Notes: generated from the letters alone by a model not told the origin. Positions 11,134 through 24,123 are shown, counted from the first letter of the stretch. The stretch is DNA of 64,000 bases from Hypoxylon rubiginosum (GCA_902806565.1 CADCXA010000003.1:186001-250000), one strand, 5' to 3'. Made by a program: numbers and translations.

Positions 11134-12329
11134 GCTCTACAACCTGTATGTAGTAGACGGCGACGATTGACGAATGAGTGAATGGTGGTCTAACGGGGGT
11201 AATGAAACGATTGTATATCTACGCGACGTTTGGATTCACGAAGCCGGAGGGAGGGGGAAGTCTGGCGTTATATCTGGCTGGCGTGGTCAGGGAGGATGGA
11301 ATTGAGATGTTATTCGAGTAAAAGGTGTTTCAAATAAATTTGTTCAACTTTATGGCGCCTTTGATTTAGGTACATATTTACAGTACCTCGTTTGCATGCC
11401 CTTTTTTCCTTTTTTTCGTACCCCTTACTACATCTGATCGGTTCGCATTTGTATCTATCCATTGAAATCGTTGTAATGTCCGCCCAATACCATACACGTA
11501 CGTACGCGTGTGTCAATACCTACAGCCGTAGGTAGCCCTCGAACCATCAGAAGACGAATGGTATATTAGTATGAAGAGAACCGTCCGCTTCGTCGCTCTC
11601 GATCGCCTCGACTTTCTCTAGACGATATCTTAGTTTGGACCCGTCTTCTGGCGATCAGATGTAGCTGCCATCAAGGAGTCGATCGGAATTGCGTTTATGA
11701 GATAGTTAGATCGAATGACAACATATAACCAAGGTATTACCGAATATACGTCCCATGAATGTAATAATACGAGCTGGCCTCGCATCTAATTATCGTACGC
11801 AATATGGGCTTTGGAATTGTCGTTGATACATTGGTTACTTGGAGACCCAGCAAACGTGGAATCTCGCTCTTAGGGCATGAAATATGCAGACTACCGTATA
11901 TTAGAACAATAGCATAGTGACCATGATTAAAAGCTCACCCATCAGTACCGTTCCAAGGATTACCTTAGCTACACAGGGGGATAAATACCATATAGTCAGT
12001 CAGCCAGTCAGTCTATCACAGCCCCTTCCCGTCCGACGCAGTTCTCACTTTGACTCTCTACGAATGCAAATCTAAGAGCGAACCCAGAACATGGAATTCG
12101 CGGTCCGTTTAAGTACCTAACCACGAGATCTCAAAGCTCGAGTTGGGATACGAGCTGAACTAACTGTCTTGGCCGCTTCTTTATTGGTATGGTATGTATA
12201 TATGTACAAAAATCCCGCACCGACCCAACTAACTAACTGGCTTCGGGGAGCTCTTCCACTCGTAGCCAGTGTGCTCGCCTCGCCTCGCCATCTTCTCAAG
12301 TCGCGTAGGCCCATAATTTTTTGGTTCGT
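11134..12329. other. convergent intergenic region
   Basis: About 1.2 kb between the 3' ends of condensin subunit 1 (+) and GRIM-19 (-). It contains a short AGTCAGTCAGCCAGTCAGTC repeat near 11995-12014. Open frames are short and featureless. I see only presumptive 3' UTR and spacer DNA. Confidence 0.5.
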
Positions 12330-13223
12330 TTATTTCGTTATGTTGGAGGGGGTGACGGCGAAAGTTGGTCTCACGTATCTGTAGTTATGTTAGCAGGAGC
12401 ACTCCTAGAACTATCTCGTAACACACCTTGTGTGTGAGAGAAAGAAAAGAAGGGGGAGGAGGAAGACATACCTATCCGAGTTGTACACCTTAGTATTCTC
12501 GCCCAGGAGCTCCTTCTCGCGCGCCTGGTCCGCCAGGTGTCTCCTAACGAGATCGCGGTCTTCCTCTGCTTGCAGGAGCGGGATCAGGTGGATGCGCGAC
12601 CACATCTTTTCCCGGGCGTACTCACTATCGGTCGGGGAAAAACAAGAGTGTTAGTATGTAATGCTGCTTGCTTTTGGGGTTGGGGGAGAAAAGCGGTATA
12701 GAGACAAACGCACTTCTGCTCTTTGATACCCTGTCCCAACTTCCAGAATCCAAAGATCATGACGGCGCCCATGCCGATGAGAAGCGTGGTCGGGCGGAAG
12801 CCGGGGGCCGGTAGGTTGCGCTGCGGGAAAAGAATGAATGTTAGCCTCGGTCTATGAATATCGAATCTAACAACATCGTCGCATATTTCTTGTTATACTC
12901 TCTGCGTCCGCTCGCGCTTTGCCGTTCGATATTCACATACACACACACATACACACACACACACACCCGCATCATGACAAGTTCGGTATTTTCCCAATCC
13001 ACCTTCGTCCATCGGGCAAATCCCCCCAACCGGCTCAATTCCAGTCCAATCCACCACCAACAACCCTCACTTTCCCACCTTTCCGTCATTCATCCTCGTA
13101 CTTTCAACCACAACCGCAATCGCAGTGGTCCAAAAAAAAAAGAAGCTCAGCCAGAGAGAGAAGGCAACTAACCTTGTACTGCACAGGGCCGTAGCCCCCG
13201 ACGGGGGGCATATCCTGCGGCAT
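12330..13223 (-). CDS. NADH:ubiquinone oxidoreductase GRIM-19/NDUFA13 subunit
   Basis: Four exons on the minus strand, 13223-13173, 12820-12714, 12624-12472 and 12378-12330, encode 119 residues. The protein starts MPQDMPPVGGYGPVQYKR, continues NLPAPGFRPTTLLIGMGAVM with one transmembrane helix (about residues 26-48), then the conserved EYAREKMWSRIHLIPLLQAE segment, and ends TKVYNSDRYVRPTFAVTP plus four residues. This is the fungal form of the B16.6/GRIM-19 accessory subunit of mitochondrial complex I. It lies in the inner membrane, is required for assembly and helps hold the membrane arm near the Q site. It has no N-terminal presequence, as is usual for this subunit. Intron 1 (12821-13172) carries a (CA)n tract. 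Frames join cleanly at every junction. Confidence 0.92.
12935..12966. repeat. (CA)n microsatellite within GRIM-19 intron 1
   Basis: An alternating CA/TACA tract on the + strand (TG on the gene's sense strand) inside the first intron of the complex I gene. It is ordinary length-variable simple sequence. Confidence 0.85.
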
Positions 13224-13974
13224 GACGGGCTGCTGCTCTCGAATTTTTCGACTCTTTGACGTTTTCGGGTAGAAGAGTTTAATTAATCGGTGTCGGATTC
13301 TCTCTCCTTCTCGGCGTACGTATCGGAGAGGTTAGGTTATCGGACTGATCGCGTGAGCTTCAATTGGGCGGTTTGATTTGAAAGTAAAGGTCAAGCTTCT
13401 GAGCTTCGACTTCGAGGCCTTTACTGTAGACAAGATAAACAGTGGAGATACATTAATCCCGTATATGTTACATAAGCGAGTCACGTGTCTCCCTCACCAG
13501 GCTCAACAGAACAGACACAGACATCATGTTCTTAATCACAGAAACAATCAAATCTCATTTACAAAACACGTCGAAGACATAAAGTAGAGAATAGAGCTTT
13601 TTTCGCCATGCCGAAATATACCTCAAGTCGCTATGCAGCCAAACCCTAAGGACACCTGAAGCCGAACCTCCCTTTTCCCCCTTTAATCGGGTATATCGCC
13701 TGCCTGCCAACCTAAAGGATAAAAAAGACTAGAAGACTTCCCAGCTCGAATATTACTAAACAATGATGAACCAAGTACACAGAGTGTGCCTCCGCCATAG
13801 AATGAACCTGGATGACGTGAAAAGTGCTTGTGCTTGTTTTCTCTTTGCCTTTGCTCAGTCTCATGCATTCATCCACTCATAATACAATTAAGTAAATGTT
13901 TATCGACGTAGGCCACCCTCCTTACCCTTTTGCTTTTCCTATATCATGTGTAAGTGGGAATAGACACATAGATA
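13224..13974. other. intergenic region (GRIM-19 promoter side)
   Basis: About 750 bases between the FCP1 stop and the GRIM-19 start, both genes on the minus strand. It should contain the GRIM-19 promoter and the FCP1 3' UTR. Short frames in it have no recognisable domain. Confidence 0.5.
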
Positions 13975-16461
13975 TCAGCCCTTTTCGCTCTCGGCTTGTA
14001 ATTCGGCCTCGAGCTCGGCCTCCAGGTCCGCAAATTCGTCGTCGTCCTCAACATCCTCTTCATTCTCTCTACTGCCACCCAGAGGCACACTTGCTGCCTC
14101 ACGTCCTCCGTCCTCTTCGTCGTTTGTATTTATCGGCGTCGGCAGACCACTACCTTCGGGATCTTCCTCGTCCGTAGCGTTCCTAACGTTACGTAACCCC
14201 GTCGTCCTGGCCTTAGCGATCCGTTGCTTCTTGGCCAGCACGCTCCCCGTGGCTTCGTCTTCCTCGTCTTCCCCGAATTTGCGCTTCCTCTTGTTGGATT
14301 CCTCCGATTCCGTGTCTGTGCCACCGCCAACGTCCGTCCCTTGCGTGCTCTCGAAATCCGAGTCGTCCATATCGGATCCTATGAACTCCTCGAGCTCCTT
14401 GTCTACATCGCCCCACTCCATCCCCTCTAGATCTTCTACGGGGCTACGCTCGCCGTCCCCGAAGTTGGGCATCGCGCTGTACCGGCTGTCATAGTCGTCA
14501 TCTTCGTCATCCTCGTCCTCATCCCCGGAGTGCTCGCCATCACCGTCTTCGGCCTCCTCGTTGAATTCGTCCGCGAACAGCTGCCGACCCGAATTAATAA
14601 TCGTAATTCTCGGCCGCTGTGGCGAGCCCCCACCTTCGACTGGTGTCTCGGCTGTTCGATCGGCTGGATGCACCTCGATAAGATACGGCGCCTCATCCAG
14701 TTTCTCCCATTGCACAATCGAGTTGAAGAGCCAGTTCTGATTCACAATCTTGATCGAGGGGATGCGCGCAGCTTGCCGGACTTTTTGAGTCCGCGGACGG
14801 GAGCTACTAATGACGAGATGGGTAATATCACTATTTACCCTTGTGCGAATCTCGGCTCCGAAGGCTTCGGCCTGCATGCCGACCTCAACCTTTCTGACGT
14901 CGATATTCAACGGGACAAGACCCGAGAGCACAATCTTCGTGCCCCTTAATACTTGCGACTTTAAGCCGTTCAGGGTCAATCCCACGTCCGGAATATCGTC
15001 GCGTCGGCGGTCCGCAGCTCGTTCGTCATATTCTTCGTAGAACGCATGGTGTAGGTTAGTGAGATGCCTCTCCAGGTGGATGAGTTCTCGATCGTCGTCG
15101 CGGAGAAGTTTATGTCGCTGATGTGAAGGGCTCTCCGACTCTCCGTTTGCATTAGAGTCTCCGTTGTCACCATTTTCTGCCGACTTCTTCTCCGCCTCCT
15201 CATCCTCTCTATCTAGCTCTTCCTGCAGGTGAAGTAAAGGCCGGTCCTTAAGCTGCTTTTCAAGTCGTCGTTCCTGCTCTTGAGCCTGCAATTGTAGCAG
15301 TGCATTTTCGTCCCCGTTGGCCACTGCTCGCGCATGCTCCAACTTAGCACTCGCCGTGTTAGTATTGCTAGCGTTTGGCTGGGCAGCATTGCCGTTGCTG
15401 TTGCCGTTGAGCTGTTTCGGCTCGGGGGGTGGCACAGGCTTTAACGTATCGTCGCGTTTGGGTAGGAAGCTAGAGTTGATATCTCCAATGCCTGTGAAAA
15501 AATCGTATGGCGTGACCTTGATTAGATTTGATCTATTCCTCGGCCATACATCAGCTCGATCATCGATGACCACGGCCATATTCGTGCTAACAGGGAATAA
15601 ACGCTGTAGGCTCTTGGCTACTATGCTCTCGTTCTCGTCTCGGCTGATGATACGATTACCGAATAGCTTCTGCGTGGGATCGACAATCTTGGCGATATTA
15701 AGAGCATAAGCGCGGGTGCCCATCGTGTAGACGTGTAACTCGAACATCTTGTGAATCCGTTCGAGAAATTCGGCTAGACCTGGGCGCATCTTGATGTAGT
15801 ACCAGCAACCAGTGGTACCCCGCGGGCCATCTCGCGGGCCGTCGTCAAGCTGGAAACTGCGTACGTCTTTGACGGCGTCGTAGTTTGGGTTGGAGGGATC
15901 GCGTTGCCATTCACCTACGGTAGGGTCGATGCATGCGTGGATGATGGTCTGATCCAGATCGACAACGAGACTAAGCTTGCGGTCCTTTAGGAGCCGGCGT
16001 TGTAATTGCATCTCGGCACGCGCGGCCTGGGTCGTGCTGACGGTGAGCGCGAGATTATCGTGCACCATCGCAACCGTGGCGCGTTCCGTGTCCAGAGAAT
16101 CGGTAACGTAGTTCACCTCCTTCATATCTTTACCGCAGATGGCGCACAGGCCGGCGTATTGTACCTCATGGCTGCAGATTTCCTCGATGACTACGAGGTC
16201 TCGATCTTTTTCGATTGTTTCTCCTAGCTTGACACGCCATTCTTTGAGTGTGCCTTCGGTAGGACAGTCCCATTCCGCGATACCCGTCTCCTCGATCTCG
16301 TGCTCTTCATCTAGGCTCGGATCGCCAACCTTGCGCTTGAATTTATAGGTGAAGCGGAGTATCGGTTTTCGCTTGACAACATCTTCGCCAGGGCTCTTAA
16401 GGAAGTCGGAGATGGTAATGGGATAAGGGAGTCGAGCTCCCAATCGAAATGTCTTGGCCAT
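13975..16461 (-). CDS. FCP1: RNA polymerase II CTD phosphatase Fcp1
   Basis: A single-exon gene of 828 residues starting at ATG 16461 (MAKTFRLGARLPYPITISDF). The N-terminal domain includes CSHEVQYAGLCAICGKDM (about 96-113). The FCPH catalytic domain has the DxDxT signature as DLDQTIIH (168-175), in which the two aspartates are the phospho-acceptor and acid/base, followed by WYYIKMRPGLAEFLERIHKM and VVIDDRADVWP. A BRCT domain spans about 503-597 (KIVLSGLVPLNID through VNQNWLFNSIVQWEKLDEAP). The C-terminus is very acidic (EDEDDEDDDYD and similar), as in Fcp1 orthologues, where it contacts TFIIF. The enzyme removes phosphates from the Rpb1 CTD to recycle RNA polymerase II. Length and domain order match fungal Fcp1. 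Confidence 0.96.
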   Translation of the reverse strand: MAKTFRLGARLPYPITISDFLKSPGEDVVKRKPILRFTYKFKRKVGDPSLDEEHEIEETGIAEWDCPTEGTLKEWRVKLGETIEKDRDLVVIEEICSHEVQYAGLCAICGKDMKEVNYVTDSLDTERATVAMVHDNLALTVSTTQAARAEMQLQRRLLKDRKLSLVVDLDQTIIHACIDPTVGEWQRDPSNPNYDAVKDVRSFQLDDGPRDGPRGTTGCWYYIKMRPGLAEFLERIHKMFELHVYTMGTRAYALNIAKIVDPTQKLFGNRIISRDENESIVAKSLQRLFPVSTNMAVVIDDRADVWPRNRSNLIKVTPYDFFTGIGDINSSFLPKRDDTLKPVPPPEPKQLNGNSNGNAAQPNASNTNTASAKLEHARAVANGDENALLQLQAQEQERRLEKQLKDRPLLHLQEELDREDEEAEKKSAENGDNGDSNANGESESPSHQRHKLLRDDDRELIHLERHLTNLHHAFYEEYDERAADRRRDDIPDVGLTLNGLKSQVLRGTKIVLSGLVPLNIDVRKVEVGMQAEAFGAEIRTRVNSDITHLVISSSRPRTQKVRQAARIPSIKIVNQNWLFNSIVQWEKLDEAPYLIEVHPADRTAETPVEGGGSPQRPRITIINSGRQLFADEFNEEAEDGDGEHSGDEDEDDEDDDYDSRYSAMPNFGDGERSPVEDLEGMEWGDVDKELEEFIGSDMDDSDFESTQGTDVGGGTDTESEESNKRKRKFGEDEEDEATGSVLAKKQRIAKARTTGLRNVRNATDEEDPEGSGLPTPINTNDEEDGGREAASVPLGGSRENEEDVEDDDEFADLEAELEAELQAESEKG

Positions 16462-19400
16462 GCCAGGCGGTCATGCACCGAAGAATAAAACTAGAACCTA
16501 GAAGACAAAGACGAGGTTAATATATTACCACAAATAAGAATCGTGACCCGTTCAAGTTAGAATGAATTAGGAGGGAATAAAACCAATCGGCTTGTTGAAC
16601 TTGAGATATTTAGAGGCCAGGCTATAGCAGAAGCGATCGAAACGACAATAAGGTTCGAACGAGAATGCGACACGATAGTATAGGATGAAGCTACCGCAGT
16701 CCTCTGCGAAATGTTGGGATAAGGAGACAAGACTCACTATGATGCGTACTTCTATCGGCGAAAGAAGCTGTGTAAGTAGGCTGGGTTGAGCTTAAAAGCT
16801 CCAACTTTTCCCATTGCACTTAAAAACTAAGGTAGACCAACGTTGTTGGCAAGGAGGTCCAAGTTTCGCACACAAGGAGGCACTTTAGGTATGTAATTGT
16901 GGGTGGTGAATAGGAAGCTATAGAGCTTTGTAGTATGAGTGCGCGTGCGTGCGGAATGGCTATTCGGTTCTTGTGCAGCTTGACGCAATACGGTCCCGCT
17001 CTTCACTGATCGTTATTGTTGTCGATGTTGTTAGGAGTTGGTATGGGGTATGTAGTGTGATGTATGGTATGATTCACGCTGTATGTTGATGTCGTTGATG
17101 TCGAAAGGAGAAGAGAGAAAGGCCGTGAATGTGATTCTTTGCTTGCAGCTTGGTGCTTTTGGCTTGCGCGCGTTAGAATAGCTTTCGGTCTAAAAGGCCA
17201 AAGGAGGTTAGTGAGGTTGATAAAATGGACCGTGGGCTGATTGGAAGGTAATGAGATATACTGGGGCACGGGGCACTGGGGCACTGAGGTACCGTGATAC
17301 TAGCAACTATCAACAGCCAATAAATCAACGTGTTCGTGTGGTGCGGGCTATTCCGGTCCTGTGCAATGCTACCAGTGGGGAAAAAGAGATGGGGCGTTCG
17401 GTGAGGCTGAACTTGTGTCAAGGTGAAATGAAATAATGATGAAAAATACCCGAACCGTTAGATAGAGTCAGTAGCTTATCCGAGGTGTATTGGATAAGGT
17501 AAGGTGGAGGGTAGAGTAAGGTAAGGATGCAATGATGGTAGGCTGAGGTAATGGACTGTAGATAGCAGAGATAGAATGCCACCAGGGGTAACCAGTAACC
17601 AGTTGCCAGTTGCCAATTGCCAGTATGCAGAAATAGAATACAGAAAGTGGTTCTCTGCACGAGTCTTTATACAGGTACAGTACCTGGGATGATTTTCCAA
17701 ATTGGTACGTGTGCACGCGCAGAATGAGGATTAGGAGGATTGCGAATGATTGGGAAATGATTAGGATGATAAGCCGGCACTTGCATGCAGTGGACTGTGG
17801 ACAGTGGAATAAGGGTGGAATAAGGGTGGAATTAAGGTAGGGTGATGATGGCATTGTTTGTTCGCCGGTACAAAAATACTTTTCCAGTCATATGACGTGG
17901 AGAAAGTCGGATGCTTGAGTTTTTAGAGGTCTTAAGATCCCAAGGCCCGGGACTGCAGAATTTCAAGGGAAACAAAAAGGAAAAGAAGAAAAAGGTACGT
18001 ACCCACACACCTTAGACCTTGAATGGTCGTAATGGATGTCTTTCTCTGTTTAACGAACAGGCGGGTTATGTATCGTCGTACCTAGGATTCAGGTCTTCTG
18101 GTTCGCCAATTGGTTAACGGTCAACTCAGCAGTCCGGAATAAAATGACGAGACAAAAGTTGAATAAAATGGGGTTAATTCTTTTCTTTTGTGGCGCAGAC
18201 GATACAACTAACCGTTGTGTAGTTAGTGTGTAGTTAGTGTATAGGGATGGAGATGAGACGGAATGGAATAATTAAATAAAATACTGCACATGCAATTCTT
18301 GGTGGCAAATAAAGAAAAAACAGCATGTGAGTTAAGAATAAAAGAAACGATGAAACAATGAGTTAGCCGGTTTATGTACATACCTAAGTTACAGCTTAGC
18401 TTAGCCGAATGGTCAATGGTCTGCGTTCTGTTCTGGTTCTGGTTCTGCTGCGAGGGGAAGCCCAAGCCACGAAACAAGCGCCTCCTTTTTTATGTATTCA
18501 AGATTTCACAAGCGAACCGATGCCCCCCTTAAGAATTTCACTTGGGGATGAGGGGCCCCTTTTGTACCTGCTGGAAGGCGGCGCATGGAACAAATGGGGC
18601 TGGCCCGGGCTGCTAGGCTTGTCCAAGGCAACCCCCCTCGCTAGCCCCTTTGTCCGTTTGCGGGGAGTTTTGGAGATTCGAAAAGTCCCATTGGTCAGAT
18701 ACCTCGTTACCTCGTTACGTAGAATATAGCTGAAGCTCTGTCTACATATGAGATTGTGTGTATACCTATTCAGATATTGTATATGATGTGGTCTAGTTTT
18801 TATTATACTTGGTGACATTTTATATACCTCCCAAGACATCCATCCCCTTACTACATCTACACACAAGCACGATACTAGAAGCTCTCTCTATCCGTTCAAA
18901 ATACCGCGCTCTCTACGGAACATAATCCAAGTATATCATCCATGGCAAGTACCCGTTCTTCATATGTGTCATCCAATAATTATAGCAAAGGTAACGAGGC
19001 TTAGGAGACCAGTCATCTCATATTTCTCTTGTGCTTGCTTGCTTCAGCTCGCATGTTTGCTATAGCCACAAACCGAGTTACAATGTAGTAGTAGGTACCC
19101 AATAACAGGCCTGTTAATTAATCCCGAACCCGTTTAGTTCCCCTGCCAGGATACCATAGTGTTTGATATGAAAGCAGAGAAGAAAAAGAGAAAAGAAAAA
19201 AACACCACCGGGACTCCTGCGCTGGCCATGCTAAAAGAGCAGTCAGTCTATGCGCGCATACGCCCAAATGCATTATGCAACCCCTTGGATACCTCAAAAC
19301 TCCCCATGCTAGAGAGAAGGCTCGTTAATTCGCGATAAAAAATTCCGTCTCGTCCCGTCAGCCTTAGTTCCTTAGTACCTCTATCCTTCACTCTTCTCTT

Positions 19401-19528
19401 TCCGTAACTGCAGTATCTCTTCTGCTCATTCTTCGCACTCGAACCCAGGCGCCGTCGAAAGCTCCGAGGACGACGACTTTAGCCCGGATCCAAAGGTCGC
19501 GGTACTAGCCGATCGTGCAGGTATCTTC
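16462..19528. other. 3-kb intergenic region upstream of FCP1
   Basis: This lies between the FCP1 start and the ATG26 stop, both on the minus strand. Much of 17000-17900 is purine-rich on the + strand, so pyrimidine-rich in the FCP1 sense, as in long fungal 5' leaders. It holds short direct repeats: CCAGTTGCCAGTTGCCAATTGCCAGT near 17599-17624 and GTGGAATAAGG units near 17814-17830. It also contains GTGTAGTTAGTGTGTAGTTAGTGTA near 18217-18241. Several frames of 60-128 codons are low-complexity and overlap on both strands, so no gene is called. Confidence 0.5.
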
Positions 19529-22500
19529 CTAAGAACCTGGCGAAGTCGATGCTGACCTGGTCGTTGTCATTCCGCCTCTGCCACCTAGCAGCTTCGAACC
19601 TAGCGCGAGTGGTATACCACTTCCACTGGTACCGGCTTCCATCTGGGACAGAGCGCTCTTCTTGACAACAAGCTCCGGGTCGATATTATCGCCGTCAACA
19701 AATGTCCAACTCTCTTCCTCCGACTCGTCGGCGATAGTGCCGTCGGGGCTGCTAGCCGTAGCCGCATTCTTGCCCGTTTTAGATTTAATCAAGCTCTTAG
19801 CGTACTCGAGATCACGGTAGATGCATTGAATCGCCGTGTCCACGCCGTTTTCCTACACGTACTATGGTTAGATGTGTAATCGGATGTATGCCGTTGAAAC
19901 TAAGACGTAAACTTACATTGCGAATGGTCTCGCCCAGCACTCGAGCCTTGACAATCATTCTTTCACTATGCGTGGTCTCCCATAGCGCTCTGGCAAAACT
20001 GTTGGCGCCCCATTTTTTCAAGCATATGCCAACGCCTAAATCCTCTACACGGCTACCAAAGAAGAATTGGTCGCCGAAGAAAGGACGGATGATGGTGGGA
20101 ATACCAGCGCGTAAGCTAGCTCCCGTCGTCCCGGAGCCGCCGTGGTGAGCAGCAGCGTCCATCTGCGCGAACAGCCAGTCATGAGGTGCGCTCTTGATCT
20201 GGAAGATCTCAGGCGGAAGCACTTGCTCTGGTACTCCGGCGTCCTTATTGCCAAGTCGGTCAGACCATCCTTTGGATAGCACGCACCTTACGTCGGCTCT
20301 CAGAACTGCATCGATGACTTCTTGTGTCATCTTTGCTGGATCCGGGACGATGATGGAGCCGAAGCCAACGTAAACCAGCTTCTTCTCATCCTTGCGGGCT
20401 TGCTGAATGAAGTTCCTAAGATCGTCGGGCGGAGTCCATTCGGTCCCCTCGTCTAAGAACCAGTAGCCCGTTACGCGAATCCAATCGCTGTAGTCGAGCG
20501 GTGGTGCCACAACCGCGGGAGAAAAGTTGTAAAGGAAAGGCACCTTGTTCGGCTGTAACTTCTCTAAGTTGGTGTTAGGCAACTTGAGGATATTATTTCG
20601 CCAACGGTTGATTTGGTGCGCCGTTGCTTTCCAGAATACATTGTCAAACATGACATAAGTAACGTAGTTGTAGGCGCCGCCCATTTTATGTTCGGGCATG
20701 ACGAAGGCGTGAGGGTAGGCGCGCGTACGAGTCCACGGCATCGTGAAGGCGCGGAAGTAAGGGATTGCCAATGCTTCGGCGATGTGAATGCCGGCCATGG
20801 CGCTGGGACTCTCAATAAGGAGATCCGAGCCTTCACACGCCTTGTAGGCTGATGCGAGCAGCTCATCGAGCCAACCCCGGAATTTCGAGTTTGCTTCTTT
20901 CAAGAATGCCCACGTGAATGTACCGTTCTGGATACAGATGCGCATGAGTTCGCTAGGGTCGCCCTCGACGGGCGCGAACTCGATGCCATGCCCTTCTATC
21001 CAGGTTCGAAATTCGGCATGCGTGGCTATGCGAGCCTTGTGCCCTTCCGCTAGTAATCCTTTGCAGAGAGCAATGTAAGGCTGGACGTCGCCTCGAGAGC
21101 CAATCGTAAGACAAGTGACCCTCATCGGCTCGGATGGCTTGAAGTTGAGGAACGACGCCTTCGGATCATCGAAGAGAATCGTGGGCGATGAGTCACTTAG
21201 ACCAGATGTCTCGTGGGGCATCTTTAGTTCGTGTTCGGTATTCTCCTGGAGACGCGCCTCATTGAGCGCGTCACGTTCGGCCATTGCTTCGTCGACGTCT
21301 TCTTGGTCCTCCTGGTCCAATAAACCAGCCTCTCGGAGATATCGTGTAGTCTCAAGGTTCCGCAGTAGCATAACTGTGCAGTCGTCTCGCATTTCCGCTT
21401 TGTTGAACTCGAAGAATAATTCTTCGTGGCCACGAATAACAACGACCAGGCCGGAATAGCCGAAGCGAAACCCCTTTTCTTTTTCAGCAGTCTCGATGTC
21501 TTTCAGAGGAAGGATCAGCTTCGTCCGCGTCCCGGGTAGTAAACTGCGGAAACAGAAATTCCGATCGCTTATGTAGACCTTGCCATAAAGCGGCAAGACG
21601 CGCACTATGTAGCCATAGTAAGTTGCTTGTAGTTTCTCGGTTTCTGGGAGTGCAAAATGCGCGCGAAATCGATCCATGTCAACACCATCATCGTCATCCA
21701 GCTCCCCATCAGGCTTGAGGGCAGGCGTTTCGTGGTAATGTTTGCGGCCCCCTTTCCACATACCCGATACTTTTTCTACGTAGCCCATCGACTCGGTAGC
21801 CAGCAGGTTGCTCATCTGGCGACCAGTTTGATTCAAGTAGTTAGCAAACAAACCCGCTCGTTGCAATGGGTAGGCTCCCATTCTTGCTATTTTCTGGAGC
21901 CCTGGCGTAGATGTCGATGTATGACCAGACAATTCACCAGTAGTAGAAGCATGACGCATTTCGTAGGCGAGTGACTCGTCCGACTTCGCAGGCAAACGAC
22001 TCGTACCAGATGACTTGTCTCGTCCCGGTGCACGTGAGGCTGAGACGGAACGGCGAATGGTAGGCCTATGGAACACTTCACTACCACGAAGAATCTGACT
22101 ACCCGAGGGGTCTTCGTTGGATGACGACGCCATAGCAGACGTACTGGGGTCTTCAAGTGAATGTACGTAGGAGTCAGAAGGCTCAGATGACTTCTCCTGC
22201 GGCGGGACGTGTTCGTGAATGCGCTGCTTGCTCAGCGACCTGCTAGCGCTAAAACTCCGACGAGGCGATGCATCCCTTGTTAGAGTGTCAAGGTCAAGGC
22301 TCCGGCGTCCGAATTGTCGAATTGCGTCGAAGCTGCTGCGGCTTACATCAACACTGCCACGGGGGCTCAGTTCTCGGGGGCTGCGAGGCGAAATGGGAGC
22401 TAGCGTTGCTTTAACATGCTCGCGAAGCTTCGGCGACTTAAGTTCCAGCGCAGCAGGGCCGTAATTCTGTCTAGAGCTCACAGAGCTTTGCCGAGGGGGC

Positions 22501-24123
22501 ACTTCCTGCTTCTGCTGTTGAGATAGTTCCAGGTTTGTAGAGCTAGATTCTTGCTGTTTCGATGTATCATCGACCAGGATCTTGAGGACGCTGAGTGCCT
22601 CTTTACTGAAGCCGAAGAACGAGAAGAAATACTAATAGAGTCAGCCCGAAACTTGTCATTGTAAAGGGCTCAAAGAGTGATCTACCTCGTCAATAGCATA
22701 AGTTTCATCGTTGTCTATAACGCGAATCTTACATGTGTCGGCAAACTCGATCATCTGGCTTTCTTCTACGTCCAGTATGTTCTGGATCGGCAGAGAGATC
22801 TTGACGCTGTCGCCTTCGTTGTGGGATCGAAATATGACCCGTTGCAAACTCTTGACCCATTCTTTGGCACTTGGGGTACTATCAGCTCGAAGATGATACG
22901 TGCGGTGGTTTGTAACAACGGAGAAAGATAAACCGTCCTTTTCTTTATCGTCGATACCTGCAGAGATCGCGTAGCTCAGATCAATCTGGCCATGAGGGAA
23001 ATAGAGGTTAGACGGGTCGCGATAGTAGGCCAACACGTCGCCCTTTAGACGAAACCAATAACGGCTGTACTTGGGGTTCCTTTTGCCGCTCTTTGACAGA
23101 TATCCAGACTTGGCGACCTCGTGCTGCCCAACGCGTCAGCAGGACTCCTACGTGCTTTGGAAGAGTGAGAGCATACGGCTTTCTTTGGCAAGTAGGCGTA
23201 AAAGCAGATGTGCTTGGTAGTAATGTACATATAGCCTTGGAGAAGCACGCTTTGCAGTAGCCAGCAAGGATATTCTGAGCGGTAAGATTAGCTATGACAC
23301 AATATCAGACAGGAGGTAGGAAAATACCCTCTATGACTTCTTCGGCTACGTCGAACTCGAATATTCGTTTCAGTTGTCGGGCGAGCCGGCTAGGCTGAGA
23401 TTCTTCACCGTCGCCCCTACGATGGTCACCCGATAACCTCTCGAGATCGAAGCTCGGCCTCGACGACATTTCTGCCCTGGCTTCCAGCATCCTACTCATG
23501 ACCGGAGCAAGTCTTCCTTCGCGGTCGGTTTTCGTAACTTCGAGCGGTGGCAAATACGAATCAACAATTGGCGAACTCGAGTTTTCACCCTCGCCTTCGC
23601 CCTCGCCCTCGTCTTCACCACCAGCACTCGACTCGGAAGGACGGAGACCTGATGATTTGGATTGCCTAAATTTAGAGCGTGTTGCTGTTGCAAGGCGCGG
23701 AAGCTGAGGCAACGAGCGCAATAGCTGTCCTGACAATCTTCTTCGGCCTTTTTCACTCTTTTCCTTTTCTGACGGGGCCTTCTTCAACACTGTGGTCTGT
23801 GCAATCTGGTCCTTCTCTCTTATCTTTTTATGTTTGCCACCTATATCTGCGTCGTCCTCCTCGTCACTAGACTGGCCCTCGAATCGGTCGTTAAAATCTA
23901 CGTTCGAACCGGCGGCAGCAATCAATCCGAATATCGACTGGTTCATGTTCATGAACATTTGAGGACCCTGACTAGGTGGGAGAACATCTTCGTCAACATC
24001 GTCCCCGTGGTCTTTAAGGCGGTCGGGAAGCTCCATAGTTGGATGGTGGTCTTCTCTCCTTCTCTTCTGAAGCTTCTTACTGACACGCCGGCGTGCGAGA
24101 CCATCTTCTGATAAGGGGGCCAT
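19529..24123 (-). CDS. ATG26: sterol 3-beta-glucosyltransferase Atg26 (UGT51)
   Basis: Five exons on the minus strand, 24123-23328, 23274-23177, 23123-22686, 22631-19917 and 19852-19529, give about 1456 residues, typical for filamentous fungal Atg26. After a long disordered N-terminus, the first GRAM domain spans exons 1-2 ([29 protein letters not shown]). It is followed by a PH domain ([40 protein letters not shown]) and a second GRAM domain ([19 protein letters not shown]). The C-terminal glycosyltransferase has [20 protein letters not shown] and the nucleotide-sugar-binding segment [20 protein letters not shown]. It transfers glucose from UDP-glucose to ergosterol at membranes. In some fungi it is needed for pexophagy and, in Colletotrichum, for host invasion. 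All splice junctions keep frame. Confidence 0.96.

Noticed and set aside
23580..23625. Tandem nucleotide repeat (GAGGGC-like) as a microsatellite
   Set aside because: It lies within ATG26 exon 1 and encodes a Gly-Glu repeat in the disordered N-terminus, so it is coding rather than a separate element.
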